Positions 44,735-56,899 of a stretch of 64,000 nucleotides of DNA are shown here, piece after piece. Within the stretch, counting starts at the first letter, position 1. Every line of letters begins with the position of its first letter. The DNA is from Cryptomeria japonica (lineage: Eukaryota > Streptophyta > Pinopsida > Cupressales > Cupressaceae), in the NCBI RefSeq assembly GCF_030272615.1, contig NC_081407.1, positions 440,599,213 through 440,663,212 on the forward strand. The letters run 5' to 3'. The notes under the pieces were generated by a model. The model saw nothing but the letters and a program-made list of their open reading frames with translations, was not told where the DNA came from and did no database searches. Made by a program: the position numbers and the translations under genes.

Positions 44735-46205
44735 TGACACCTTAGGAGACCATATGACCCCTTAGGACATCATATTCTCCTAAAGGGTCATGTGGTGTGT
44801 TAAGGGGTCACATGATGTCATTAGGTTTTATGTGGGGTCCCAAGGGAGAGAGGGTGAGATAGAGAGAGAGGGGGGGATGGGAAAGTAAGGGAGATAAAGG
44901 GGATAGGGAGAGAGAAAGAGTGGGGAGGGAGAGAATAAGAGAGAGAGAGAGGGATGGGGTATGGAGGAAGGGAGAGAGGGGGAGCATGTTGGTTTGTTAT
45001 TCTTGTAAGCAGTATTAGTACTTCTTTTTATATTGTAATAATGGTTCATCTTTCCACCTTATGACACCATAATGCCATCTTGACCCCTTAGGACATCATA
45101 TTCTCCTAAAGGGTCATGTGTTGTTATGTGGGGTCCTAAGGGAGGGAGGGAGAGAGAGAGATAGAGAGAGAGAGCCCTTAGGACACCACATGACCCCTTA
45201 GAGCACCACATTAGGGTTATATGGTGTCATTAGGGGTCATATTATGTCCTAAGGGATCATATTGTGTCCTGTGACCCCTTAGGACACAATATGGTGTTGT
45301 TATGGGTTGTATGGTGTCTTTAGGGGTCATATGGTGTCTTGTGATCCCTTAGGACACCATATGACCCCTTAGGTGTCGTTAGGGGTCATATTGTGTCTTA
45401 TGACCCCTTAGAACACCATATGACCCCTTACGACACCATAAGGTGTCATTATGGGATGCATGTTGTCCTTAGGGGTCATATGATATCATGTGACCCCTTA
45501 GGACACCATATGACCCCTTAGGTGTCGTTATGGATCATATTGTGTTGTATGAACCTTTAGGACACCATATGACCCCTTAGGTGTTGTTAGAGGTCATATT
45601 GTGTCCTAAGGGGTCATACAGTGTCTTATGAACCCTTAGGATACCATATGACCCCTTAGGTGTCGTTATGGGTCATAATGTGTCCTTAGGGGTCATATTA
45701 CATCCTACAACCCCTTATGACCTGTTACAACACCATATGGTGTCCTATGACCCCTTAGGTGTTGAATTTTGTAAGCAATATTGGCAATGCTTTTTATATT
45801 CTAATAATGGTTCATCTTGCCACCTCAAGACACCATATGACCCCTTAAGACATCATATGCTCCTAAACGGTCATGTGGTGTTATGTGGGGTCGTAAAGGA
45901 GAGAGAGAGAGAGAGAGAGAGAGGAATAAAAAAGGGAGGGAGGGAGATGGGGGGAGAGGAAGAGATGTCACATGATGTTGTTAGGGGTCATGTGGTGTCA
46001 TAATTGATCCACTCATGTGTTACAACACCATATGACCCCTTAAGATATCATACAAGGTCTGAAGGGGTCATATGACATCATTGGGGGTCATGTAGGGTCA
46101 TAATGGGGCCGCACATGTGTTAGAACATCATATGACCCCTTAGGACATCATATGGTCTTAAGGGGTCATATGTGTGCTAAGGGACCTTGCATGATGTCAT
46201 TAGGT
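44735..46205. repeat. GACCCCTTAGGACACCATAT minisatellite, both orientations
   Basis: About 1.5 kb consists of GACCCCTTAGGACACCATAT and its complement (ATATGGTGTCCTAAGGGGTC) in irregular alternation. CATATG often forms the junction, so adjacent units can pair. GA-rich patches are scattered inside (44856-44955, 45140-45172, 45898-45922). Short frames here are repeat artefacts. Confidence 0.85.
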
Positions 46206-46219
46206 GTTGTGTGGGGTCT

Positions 46220-46221
<2 letters not shown>

Positions 46222-46297
<76 letters not shown>
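46222..46297 (+). repeat. (GA)n microsatellite
   Basis: Pure GA dinucleotide repeat of about 76 bp. Confidence 0.98.
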
Positions 46298-46300
<3 letters not shown>

Positions 46301-46309
46301 TACAATGTA

Positions 46310-46640
46310 CAATAAGATATCAAAAGAAAATATATATCAATATACATGTACATATACACACACATACATATAATACACATAAAATATCAAAAGATAATAC
46401 ACATGCATACATATTATATATATTATAAACATACATATATATGTATACATACATAATACACATATTATATACATATACATACATATGTGTGTATATATAT
46501 ACACATATTATATATACGTATTATATATACGTATTATATATACATATTATATACATATATACATATAATATTTACATATATATATTATACATATACATAT
46601 ATGTATGCACACACACACACACATTTTAAACATACACATT
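46310..46640. repeat. TA/CA-rich low-complexity tract
   Basis: Alternating purine-pyrimidine sequence with ACATATATAC, TATTATATATACGTA and an (AC)n run at 46610-46622. Confidence 0.85.
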
Positions 46641-46659
46641 AATTTTTTTATGTTAGAGT

Positions 46660-46775
46660 ATCATATGCGGAACCGCGTACGCGATGCTTATTCAAAAGAA
46701 ACCCCATACACGGTTCTTATTCAAAAGGAACCTCGTACACGGTTCTTATTCAAAAGAAACCTCGTACGCGCTCTT
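46660..46775 (+). repeat. 29-bp tandem repeat with GTACRCGG core
   Basis: Four head-to-tail units of about 29 bp: CTTATTCAAAAGAAACCTCG followed by TACACGGTT and variants (GTACGCG, ATACACGG). The core matches the subterminal words near the left end of the giant element. Confidence 0.85.
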
Positions 46776-49080
46776 GTCTGTTTAGGCTTGTGAATAGGCT
46801 TGGATGACAAAGCTGCAGTTTGGAAGTTTGATTTCCCTCCATTTCCCTCCTTTTTGATGTGCTTTATTTTATGAACTTGGTTTCTCAAGTTTGTCATCAT
46901 CAGTTTTACACTTCATCAAGTGGGAATTCTAAAATTGCCACCATATTTTCACCCATTCTCCGAGATTTGTAACCATAATTTTTTTTAAAATTTGAACAAC
47001 AATAACATTACTATTGAATTTCTTTTACCAGTGTCTCCATAGTTCTCAGAGACATACGGGTACCATTTTTTTAATAACTTTTGATCTACTTATCCAAATT
47101 TAAAAAATTTATATATTATTGTAGTGCACTTGATTCTTTACAATTTTTAATTTTATTTTTTTTGCATTTTTGATTGTTTTGGTGCAAGTTATGCTTCACG
47201 CATGAACAAGTACTTGATTTTCAGGATGTGCTCGATTCGAAGAATCATTAAAAAAAATACTCAACAAAAAATTTCAAAAAAATACACAACTTCTAGTGCT
47301 CACTCTTAACTATCTTTCTGCCAAAGGATTTGTGAAAATACTAAATCGAACTATGACTTTTTTTATGTGCACGTTATTGGTTCCTTTTTATGCTGAACAA
47401 CAAAATCAGCAACCAGTATAATCTGCAACCAAAATTTGAAAGGTAGCTAACCTCCACTATGATTTCAAAAGACTAACTGGACCAACTTAACAAGGATATT
47501 AATCCTTCTTCTCTTCAAGATCTGCAAGGCCTAGGCAGGTTTACCTGTGATGCACTTCAAATATAGTCTAAAACTCACACACAACATCACCATTAAATTA
47601 GAAATCTCAGACATAGCTCAACAATAAGGAAAGCACTGCAAACTAGCTATATTCACATTGACTCTCAATTACATTTGATCTTGAGATAGGTGGAACACTA
47701 CCATAGAACAAAAAGAAAAAGATATTCTGATTGGATTTTAAAATTGGTATTCTGACAATCCTTCAACATTACAAAAGACCAATGCCTTATCCTAGCCACA
47801 GAGTCATTCATAAAACTGGAAGAGAAATCTCAGATGCAAGTTACTTTCGACATTGAATTTTCATGTATTAATGTCTTACATTAATACAATCCTCTGCTCT
47901 ATCACAAAATCATACTTATATATCCAATATAGATTCAAAATCATTAATGCTGGGTTTCAAGATTTAAATCCTTCCTTGAAGAATACCCAAAAGACAAACA
48001 TTACACTCTCAAAGAAAAACTGAAAGAGACAAATCCAAATTATCCTTGATAAGATGAAATTGTATAAATTTAAATGGTATTTTGGAGACAATTTGGTGGA
48101 AACTCACACATGCCTTGCATATGTGTAAACCTGCAAACTGAAACAAAACTTACAACAAAGACAACACTAAAAACCTAGAAGAAACACACTGTCATTTGCA
48201 AAAACTAAAAAATGCCATCACTAGAACCTGCAATTTTGGATTTCTCCCTTGGAGAAAATTTCCAAAAAATTGGGAACCCTTACAAATGAGAATAATTGAG
48301 ATCAGATCTGCATCATCATTGGCCAAGTGTCCTATATCCTCAACTGAAAATTTTTCTTGCAACATGTTTGCGGAAACTGCTCTCAAAATATCTGATATTT
48401 GTTGAAATTGATTGCAGAAATGAATTCCCCATTCTGAGAGCTTTCCAATGATATGTAATACTTTCTATTTTGGGTAAAAAAATACCCCTCAGGCGAATTA
48501 ATCTCTCATGCAGACCAATCATTTAAATTTTTGAATTTTTTCAATAGTCTGGACTATACATTTAATTTTGATTTTTACTTGATTTTCCACTTGCGCTCCG
48601 CCATGTGGCACCCTGTGATTCGCTCATGAGTCCTCTGGGACAACACCTCATCTGCCACTTGTGCACGACTGGACTGCCACTTGGACCCGCCAGCTCATTA
48701 GTCGTTGATCCATGATGGTTAGCTGGCATGCATCTTCACCTTGCGGATCAATGATGGTCGTTGATCTATGATGGACCTGCTTGATCTTTAACATACGAAC
48801 CGCTCACTAGCCAGGCCCACCACTTGGTCGCTGATCCGTGATGGTTAACCATCGTGCAACTTCGCCTTGCAGATTAGCGACGCTGGTTCGATCACCTGCA
48901 ACTTGCTCGCTGGTTCGATCACTTGTAACTTTCTTGCTGGTTAATTCACCCTTCTACTACAAAACCTGGGTGCCTCGAGATGCATGCACATGGCATGGGG
49001 TCCACTGGGTCACCAGCTGCCTCTTTCCAAAAGCCTTCAAGATTTTGACACTATGAATGTGTGTGCTTTTGTATTTAAAT
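46776..49080. other. Right arm, no gene; GC-richer block at 48.59-48.95 kb
   Basis: No protein-coding gene is supported. The 48590-48950 block is GC-richer, with recurring GTTGATCCATGATGGTTA, CGCTGGTTCGATCACCTG and GCAACTTGCTCG-like words. It appears to be a decayed tandem repeat. Confidence 0.4.
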
Positions 49081-50715
49081 ACATAAAATTTCATATGCAC
49101 AACCAATGTGGGACAAATACTCTACACATGCCCTTGGTTTGTTCTAGCATTTGCATTTGCCTGGAAGTTTTAATGCCCATCACCATGCAGGAGGGAGGAG
49201 GTCGAAGGCATTACACCTACCAATGCACTTGTTTGAAAGTTTTTTATGTCTCCTTTCCCATTTCCATGCAGGGGATGTTAGCTTTGTTTTAATGGTCTTC
49301 TTAGCCAAGCGAAGGAGGGAGCTTTACACCTGACAATGCATTTTCTTAAAAACTTCTTCCCCACATTCCATCTGCCAGGCGAAGGAGGGTGCAGACAGGG
49401 GTTGCGTTGGAGCATTAACCAAACACCTGCCATTTGCCTTTTCTAAAACCTTCTATGGCCTTCCAAAACCATGTAGGGGCATTGGCTTAACACCATGAAG
49501 GGAAGAGGTCGCACATTATACACCTGCCAACTTGCATTTGTTTGGAGGTTTCTCTTGCTGCCTTTTCATATTACACCCCACTCAGGCGCAACAAGGAAAC
49601 ATTAGCAATACACCTGCCATTGCATTTTCCTTGAAGTTTTTTTTAAAACCTTTTCAATGCAGGGAGGCTATTGGCAAAGACACGATGGGGAGGAGGTAAT
49701 ACACATGCCAATATGCATTTGCCTAAGGTTTTCAACTGGCCTTTTCAACAAATTCCATTTACCTTGCGTTACTCATCTAGAGGGAGGACGTTGGCACTAT
49801 GCCAATTGCATCTTCCAATTTTCTTTTTTTCTTAAGTTTCTTTGCCCGCTCCAGACGCCATTATACCAGGCGCTCACAATAGGGAGGCCATACCACACGC
49901 TGAGGGAGGATGCTAATAGGGGTCGTGGACTTTGGGTCTACACCTGCTAATGACATTTGTTGAAACTTCAATGCCTCCCAAATACCACGCACAAAAGGAA
50001 GGAGATTGGCCAAATACTTGCTAATGCATTTTTGTTGAAAGTTTTATTGATGTCATTTGTTAACCATGCACCACTTGCTATTTGCATTTAGTTTAAAAAC
50101 TTCATTGTGCCCTCCTTACAGCCACAGGGAAATTAACGTTTACACCTACCAATTGAATTTACTTAAAGCTTAATGGCCTTTTAAAACACCATTCATAGCC
50201 ACACTCCACGTAGGGGAAGAAAGCTAGCAAGGCCTGTGGAGCTGGAAATACATCTGCCATTTGCCTTTTTTTGAAGGACTCCCAACACCCTCCATTTGCC
50301 ATGCTATGGAGATGAAGGCTATACACCTATCATATGCATTTGCTGAAAAATTTGATGTCTCCTTTGTCTGCATCGTGGGAGGGCTGGACGCTCTACCTGG
50401 CATTACAATTTTCATTTGCTTGAGTCTTAATTGCCAATTTTCATTTGCTTGAGTCTTAAAACATGTTCATGCCACGCAAAGGACATTAGGTTTAAACCTG
50501 CCAATGTGTATTGCTGAAGTTTCTGAGGATGCCCCTTTGTTTGTCGCTAAAGGAATATTTGGCATTAAACTTGCCAATTTGGATTTGCTAAAAGGTTTAA
50601 AATGCCTTTTACCCATTCCACTCCATGCAGGGAGCATGATGGCTTTGGGCTTGCCAAATTGCATCTGCTTGGAAACTTCTATGCCTACACTACATACTCC
50701 ATCTTGAGGATCAAA
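49081..50715 (+). repeat. Highly diverged ~110-120-bp tandem satellite
   Basis: The cycle CACCTGCCAATTGCATTTGC, then TTGAAAGTTTTAATGCC, then CCATGCAGGGAGGAGG recurs about 14-15 times. Spacing is irregular and drift is heavy. Frames on both strands within it are repeat artefacts. Confidence 0.7.
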
Positions 50716-52261
50716 AATCAAATCTACCATAGTCCATCAAGCTCTCAATAAACCAAATTGCCGATGTGCATTTGAGCTGATATTGATATACATTGTTATG
50801 AACTAAGATCACTTCACCATAAAATTAATGCACAGGCATGAGCCAGGTCGGGCCCCAAAGTGGGTCTGGTTAATTTTTTTTCATTTTTAGGCCACTAACC
50901 CTTGAAAAGACTTCAAGCATCTTGAACATATCTCTGGAGTTGATCGACACAGTTTTCTAATCATTAAACTAAGTTTTGCAACTTCTAGGTGCTTGTGTCA
51001 CATTTTCGCATTTAAACCGAAAGAGGAATTTCAAAAACTGGTCAGAACACCTTTGTGGACATCACAAACTAATAGGCATATTGTTTGATATGCTAACTTT
51101 CATCCTGTAAAACCACTCCTCCAGACGAATCCCAAGTGAAGAAATATTAATGCAAAAAGATGACCAAATGGCTCTGTCAGCACTTGAACCTGATAAAATC
51201 AATGTGCAGGGACCACAAAGTGCACACATTAAAAATATCAAATGGTCTTTGCGGATCCCCAAATCTTGGGCATAGATACTTTGAAGTACAAGGAAAACCA
51301 TGTAATGATCAGTTTGATCGGGAAGCTGATAGGGTGCAAATGGTGAGCTCATGAAAATGACAACTTAACAGAGGCAACAATGAAAGTGCAGAACACTGAA
51401 TAAAATGGCTCAAGAAACCATCTCACAAAACTGATCAAACGGATTGGTAGGAGCTTCAAACTGGAAACATAACTTGTCTTTCATACTAGAAGTAGCGTGG
51501 AATAAACATTCTGACATGACATTCACCGAGGCATCTTTTACACGTGCAAAGTGGTGCTCTGACTAGTTGTTAAAACAGGGACTTATGCAAACAATACAAA
51601 TTGCAAATGATTGGGCTTACCAAACTAATAAAATCGATTCACAAGGACTTTAAATTTGGCATGTGAACTCACCTATATGCATACAATTCAATGCACTTTT
51701 AATTTCAACATGACACTCAACTGGGCAAAAGATATAGGCGCTCAAAGTAGGCCACTTAATAAAATCTGAATATGTGCATAGAACAACTTTCAGTCCACCC
51801 CTTGAAATGGGTACTTGACAAACCGATCGAAATTGAATTCTGAAAGTTGTAGAACACTGCATAGGCTAAATGAAAGGTGTACAACAAGTTTCCAAAGCCT
51901 TACCCCTTGATAATCAACTTGCTCCATTTTACCCTTCTTCAAAATAGACCTATCAGGTTGATTCACTAGGTGGTCATTTGAAAGTGCAATAGCAAAATTT
52001 TGAAATGTGCCTCTCAAATTCACTCAATTTTATGAGTCCCAACACATGTCAGACACTATGTTATGTTTTTCAGAAAAAATCAAGGTCTATTTTTGTGCAC
52101 GAAGGATTTGACCCCCTTAATCTTATCCAATTTTGAAACAAATTAGTAGTTTGGAAACTAGATTCATAGTACTACAATCTTTGTTCTTTGAGTATCTTCA
52201 TATCTTGAGTGGATGACTCTCAACTTTCTCCTCCAAGTTCAAGTTTACCTGATTTTAGAAA
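50716..52261. other. Right arm near terminus, no gene
   Basis: No coding gene is seen. Phrases such as AACTGATCAAACGGATT, AATAAAATCGATTCAC and AACCGATCGAAATTGAA recur at roughly 180-200-bp spacing, hinting at another very old tandem repeat. Confidence 0.35.
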
Positions 52262-52315
52262 AAAAAAGTGTCCACTTATACCCCTATTTTTTCATACCTT
52301 CTTGGTGTACTTACC
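52262..52315 (-). repeat. Right terminal inverted repeat of giant element
   Basis: Its complement begins GGTAAGTACACCAAG, then AAGGTATGAAAAAATAG, then AAGTGGACAC and a run of T. The order matches the left end (16644-16697). CATG follows at 52316. Confidence 0.7.
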
Positions 52316-52754
52316 CATGAACACTATGATTCTTTATTATGTGGAGCTGATTAGTAGGTTTTGAGATAGTATATTTTATCACGATGATATTATAAATATA
52401 AGAGAGACTATGTATTCTTATGCCATGTTTTCTTATGTAATAAAACATCATGATGTAGAAACTATGGTCTTGTAATGGAATAAGATGATGTATTCATTGT
52501 ATGGTTCATGTTGTAAGAATGTTAATTATGTTAAGATTGAGATCTTATGTTGGATTAGGTAATTGAACAATTAGGTTATGTGCATTCTTGTTGTATCAAA
52601 TGGATTTTGAATTGGTCTAGTAGCATGAGATCCTAATTGGAAAGAAGATTAATACTTGCTGTAATTATCTTTCTTATGTAAATGGATAGTTATCTTGATG
52701 AATTGTGCAATGGATATTCTTAAGGAAATAATATAGTTCTATTTGTAGGGGAAT
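52316..52754 (+). repeat. Dispersed repeat, copy 2, right part
   Basis: This continues the copy broken at 16643 and matches 206-707 of the window (ATTCTTTATTATGTGG, GATGTAGAAAC, ATGGTTCATGTTGTA, TTAAGGAAATAAT). It ends where a CACTA-like end begins. Confidence 0.8.
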
Positions 52755-53265
52755 CACTAGTACAAAAACAACAATATATGACTAAAAAAACTACCAAAAA
52801 TTGCATATAAATGACTAAATTTGATCATGTGACCATTAGTTTATTGCCAGTCATTAGTCACATGACCAAATTTATGACTAAACTATTTTAGTAATTTATT
52901 GGTTGTTTTGATTAATCAATTTGGTCATTTATTTGGTCATTGTTTTATTCATTAATTTGGTCATTGATTTAGTCATTTATTTAGTCAATGATTTAGTCGT
53001 TAATTTAGTCATTGATTGTTGTCGACCAATCATTTATTTAGTCATTGAATTTTGTTGACCAGTCATTTATTTAGTCATTGATTTGGTCATTTATTTAGTC
53101 ATTAATTGTTGTCAATTGGTAGTATATTTAGTCATTTTATTCATTATTTTGCCATCAATTGGTCATATATTTAGTCATATTAGGGCACGATAGAATAAAA
53201 CCAACATCCTCCTGCTTGTAAAGTAGGTGCTCTTCCATTGAGCTAGCACCCTTTAAAGAATAATT
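52755..53265 (+). mobile_element. CACTA-type transposon end with subterminal repeats
   Basis: The sequence begins CACTAGTACAAAAAC, a classic CACTA (En/Spm) terminal motif. It is followed by dense TTTAGTCATTGA, TTGGTCATTTA and TGACTAAA words, the expected subterminal repeats. The other terminus (complement of this motif) was not found in the rest of the window. The element either extends past it or is truncated. No TNPD-type transposase is visible nearby. Confidence 0.75.
53182..53252 (-). tRNA. tRNA-Val(UAC)-like sequence, probably a pseudogene
   Basis: On the minus strand it folds as a tRNA of 71 nt. The acceptor AGGGTGC pairs with GTGCCCT, with two wobbles. The D-arm is GCTC/GAGC. The anticodon stem CCTAC/GCAGG has one mismatch. 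The loop TTTACAA gives anticodon TAC. The T-arm GTTGG/CTATC has a mismatch and its loop, TTTTATT, lacks the standard TTC. It looks like a decayed, perhaps organelle- or bacteria-type tRNA-Val. Its position within or beside a CACTA end is unusual. Confidence 0.55.
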
Positions 53266-56200
53266 ATACCATGTATCCTATGTTAGCCTATAAGCATACA
53301 TTTCTACAAAATACAAAATCAACTATTTGATGACAAAGAATCAATGTTTAAGGACATCACATCACCATCTAAAATATTTGCAAAAGAGGATTTCAATGAC
53401 CAATTACCAACTCTACACTCAGCTAAAATATCTACAATGACCAGCTCTACAATAAGCTAAAATATCTACAAGATAGGTTTTCAAAACAACAAGATTGACT
53501 CACATCATTTTTTTTGCCATATATCTCCTCTGCTAACTTATTTGCATATTCAAGGTCATCAGACACTAAAATATTATCGAATAAGGTTCTTGATTTGACC
53601 TACTATACAAGAAAATAGGAGAACACAGATTGTCAAATGGAATCAATTACTCAAAGTCAACCAAGACACTGCAAGTAGGTTGAGTTGACAACTTTAAAGT
53701 TGATATACATATATGAACCTACCATAACTCAATTTCAATATATTTCAAATTAGGGTATACATAGAGCTAAAGGTCAGCCTTGAATTCTATTCACAATAAG
53801 ATTATAATATAGTGTCACATATTAGAGTATTGGATACCATAAGCTATTGATCAGATCGAATCAAAACTGTTATTAAGTTACATGTAGTAACATCCTTGTA
53901 AAATTAAAAATCTCATTTTTAGATGTGGATGCAAGATCAACCTCCCCATTTATGATTCCTAATGGTGATCATAAAAATCTCATTTTGGTATCATCTAGGA
54001 GGCTGAACCTTAATGACACACCTCATCCACAATCATTTGTCATTGGTTAGCTGCAATATGGCAACGATATGCATTTTATTTCATGGTGCATACTCTAGTA
54101 CAACATAAATCCATTCAAGGATGAAATCATCTTTGACATATCACCATTGGATGGTTAAGATGCCTTTCTTTGCAACCCATCAACATGGAAGAGACATAAC
54201 ATGTATACTAAGGCTATAATGTATTATATATACTTTTGATGACCAATCACAAATTTGAAGTCATTCTGAAGATTAAGGCATCTGTGATTAGTGTTATAAA
54301 ATGGCATGAGTTGAATAGTCATTCTCAGAAGTTCATACTTAGGATGATCTCAAGATTGCATCTTCATTGCAGGTTTGTTTATTTAGCAACCAATCTGATA
54401 AGAAATCATTGATGCTATTGGAAGACATGCAGATATGTTTAAGTCACTCTTTGCTCTTGCTCAGTAATCAAGTGGAAACATTCAATGAATTTTCTGTCTA
54501 GATCTCCTCTTCTAAATTCCTTTGTGTTATCTTGAAAAATAAAGAGATTCAACTCTAAAGTTATGAGGTCACTGAGAAAAGGTTATATATAGCCTAGTAC
54601 TTCACTGTTTAGAAGTCTGATTGTTTTCTTATACTTAATAAGGATAGGATGTGCAGACTTTGCGTTGACCATTGTGATTTGAAAATAACCAGTGTACAAG
54701 TTACTACTCACTTCTGCAAATAGATGATCTCCTCCAAAACCTTCGTGATACTTGATACTTCACCAAGATCTTTCTTAATTTAGTTAATTGGTAGGTATTC
54801 ATTCAACTTACTGACATTTGAAAGAGTACTTTCAAATCTAAATATGGTCCTCTAGTGGCTAATAATACCTTTAATCCTCATCAATTCTCTGCTATATTTG
54901 TACACTTTAGGAATCTTACCACACTTGGCATTTACCTTGATTTCTTACTCATCTACAGTACCATGGTGCAAGAGTATCTCACACAAGTCAAAGATCTTCT
55001 TTCAGTGTACACTGTCATAAACTCTAAGCCAATATGGATATTTTCTTTCTCCACAAAGAGAATATGTTGCCTATGGTATACTATGGACAAATTTACGTGT
55101 ACAAGTTAATGCAAATAGGATGTAGGCCATTCTAAATTTGCCTACTCTAACCCTTCGGGACATTTGTAGTTTCTTTGTGTCTGCCAACTGTTACTACAGA
55201 TATATTCTCAAAGTCTTTAATATTGTTTATCTATTTCATCAAATCTTGCATGGTAGTGCCAACACAACCTTTTAGTGGATTGGTGTGCAACGAAAAACAT
55301 TTGATGAATAGTAATGATCCTTGGCCAAAATATTCATATAAAATACTTAGATCTGAATTACCCACTACAATATTTTGGCAATGGATTGCAGAAATAGTAA
55401 AAACATGAAATACCCACAACATACATACTAGATATACACATTTAATACTGATTAGAACTGAATATTTCATTTGAATACATTTCTTCTGCAAATAATTACA
55501 AATTACTTTTCTGCTACAACAATTACAAATATGATTTGAAAACACACAATTGCTCAACACTGCATAACATAATATGCTTCCAGAGCACAACATCTAGAGC
55601 ACTACTTTTGGAGCACCAAAACCACGAATACAACAATCTCAATCAATGACAAATAAGCATTATCAAACTACACTACCATATCTATCAAAAGTAGTCCTGA
55701 AATTAGTTAGAGAGTAGAGCCATGACTATTCAAAGCCAACCTTCAAAGAAGACAAGTGAAGACATCATTTAAAGAAGGGATGCCAGACCTAATAAGTGTT
55801 AACTTTTTTTTTCTCATATAGAAAAAACAGCCCTACAGTAAGTCTTAGGTTCAAAATAAATAGATTAAGAGTTTTCAAGGGTAAAAACAATAAAAGAGCC
55901 TTTTTCTTTTTCCTCATGTCTGGGTGTTTTGATGAAATAAATATGTTTTCAGTAAAAATTTAATGTTTATTTCAAAGACTTTGACATTCATAGTTTGAAA
56001 GCCATGCATATATTGAAGGAAACTCATATTTAATAAAGAAGGTAAACACTTTCCATGTTTCTCTAAGTTGTTGAGAACCCAAAGTGTTTCTTCATGTGTA
56101 ACACCTTTCTCCAAATTCCTTATTCACACTACATGAAGGCAAAGAAGACTTCAATTTTGATGTTTGGAGGGAAAATCTCTCATTCTTTCAGTTAACCTTG

Positions 56201-56650
56201 AGTTAAGGAATCAACTGTAGATGAAAAAGTCCAAGCTTCTAGATGGAAAGATAGGAAACCCTATGTGTTCATCCTCATGCTTGAAAGTCTCAATTCATGC
56301 TATGACAGTGATCATGATCAGGAAAAGTGGAGAAGAATAGCTTGTTGCCAGCCATAAAGAGGGAAAAGAATGATACATTTCATGCACATTCAAGAGATTG
56401 AGTAGTTATAACTGATAAATCTATTTGTTAAAGAGTAATTATTGTCATTGCAACATCAAGATTCATTCATACCTTGGGTATGTACTCTGCCTCATGCTTG
56501 TTAAGAGGTCCATGCACATAACATTGAGCTTTGTATGTAATCTATGAAGATGTTAGCCCTAATTTTAAACTTTTGTGTCAATGTTCCTTCCTAATGAGAT
56601 TTTTTAAAATGTGGCCAAGTTTTCAAAGATGCCAAGTTGCATTCTCATTA
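53266..56650. other. Intergenic, no supported gene
   Basis: AT-rich sequence with short frames on both strands that carry no family motif. Some or all may be the interior of the CACTA-type element. Confidence 0.4.
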
Positions 56651-56899
56651 ATTAAATAATTAGTTTTTCTACCTCATTCATCATCAAGTTGTGAAATTTG
56701 AATAAAATACCGATGGAGTTGTTGGGAATCGGCAAGTTTGTGTTAGCAATGAAGAAGCTTATATGGAAGTTAGTTATTATAACTAACTTCGAAACGTTGC
56801 CAATCCCTGTGATTATGGAAGACATGCATGTGCAATGTGAAAGAAGAGACTCGAGGCTCCTGAATTTTTTCAAAGAGATGTCACTTCATAGGCAATGAT

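Larger units (their letters stand above)
16644..52315. mobile_element. Giant nested DNA transposon, 35.7 kb
   Basis: Four observations define this unit. First, the ends are imperfect inverted repeats sharing GTRCACCAAGAWGGTRTG and GTGGACAC, followed by A-runs. Second, CATG flanks both ends (16640-16643 and 52316-52319), a 4-bp duplication, although CATG is palindromic and so weaker as evidence. Third, joining the two flanks at CATG gives a continuous second copy of the dispersed repeat seen at 121-707. Fourth, it contains a transposase-like gene. Removing the two nested LTR elements leaves about 20.7 kb of core. Superfamily is unassigned. A 4-bp duplication occurs in Sola-type elements, but I cannot confirm that from sequence alone. 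Confidence 0.75.

Noticed and set aside
46152..46380. Open frames on both strands over the GA repeat
   Set aside because: They translate the dinucleotide repeat (Arg-Glu or Leu-Ser runs) and have no other coding signal.
49081..50715. Protein-coding gene in the 49-50.7 kb region
   Set aside because: The short frames follow the repeat period and have no conserved motif.
16644..52315. Single large LTR retrotransposon as an explanation for the 35.7-kb insertion
   Set aside because: The termini are inverted, not direct, repeats, and no primer site or purine tract lies at these borders.
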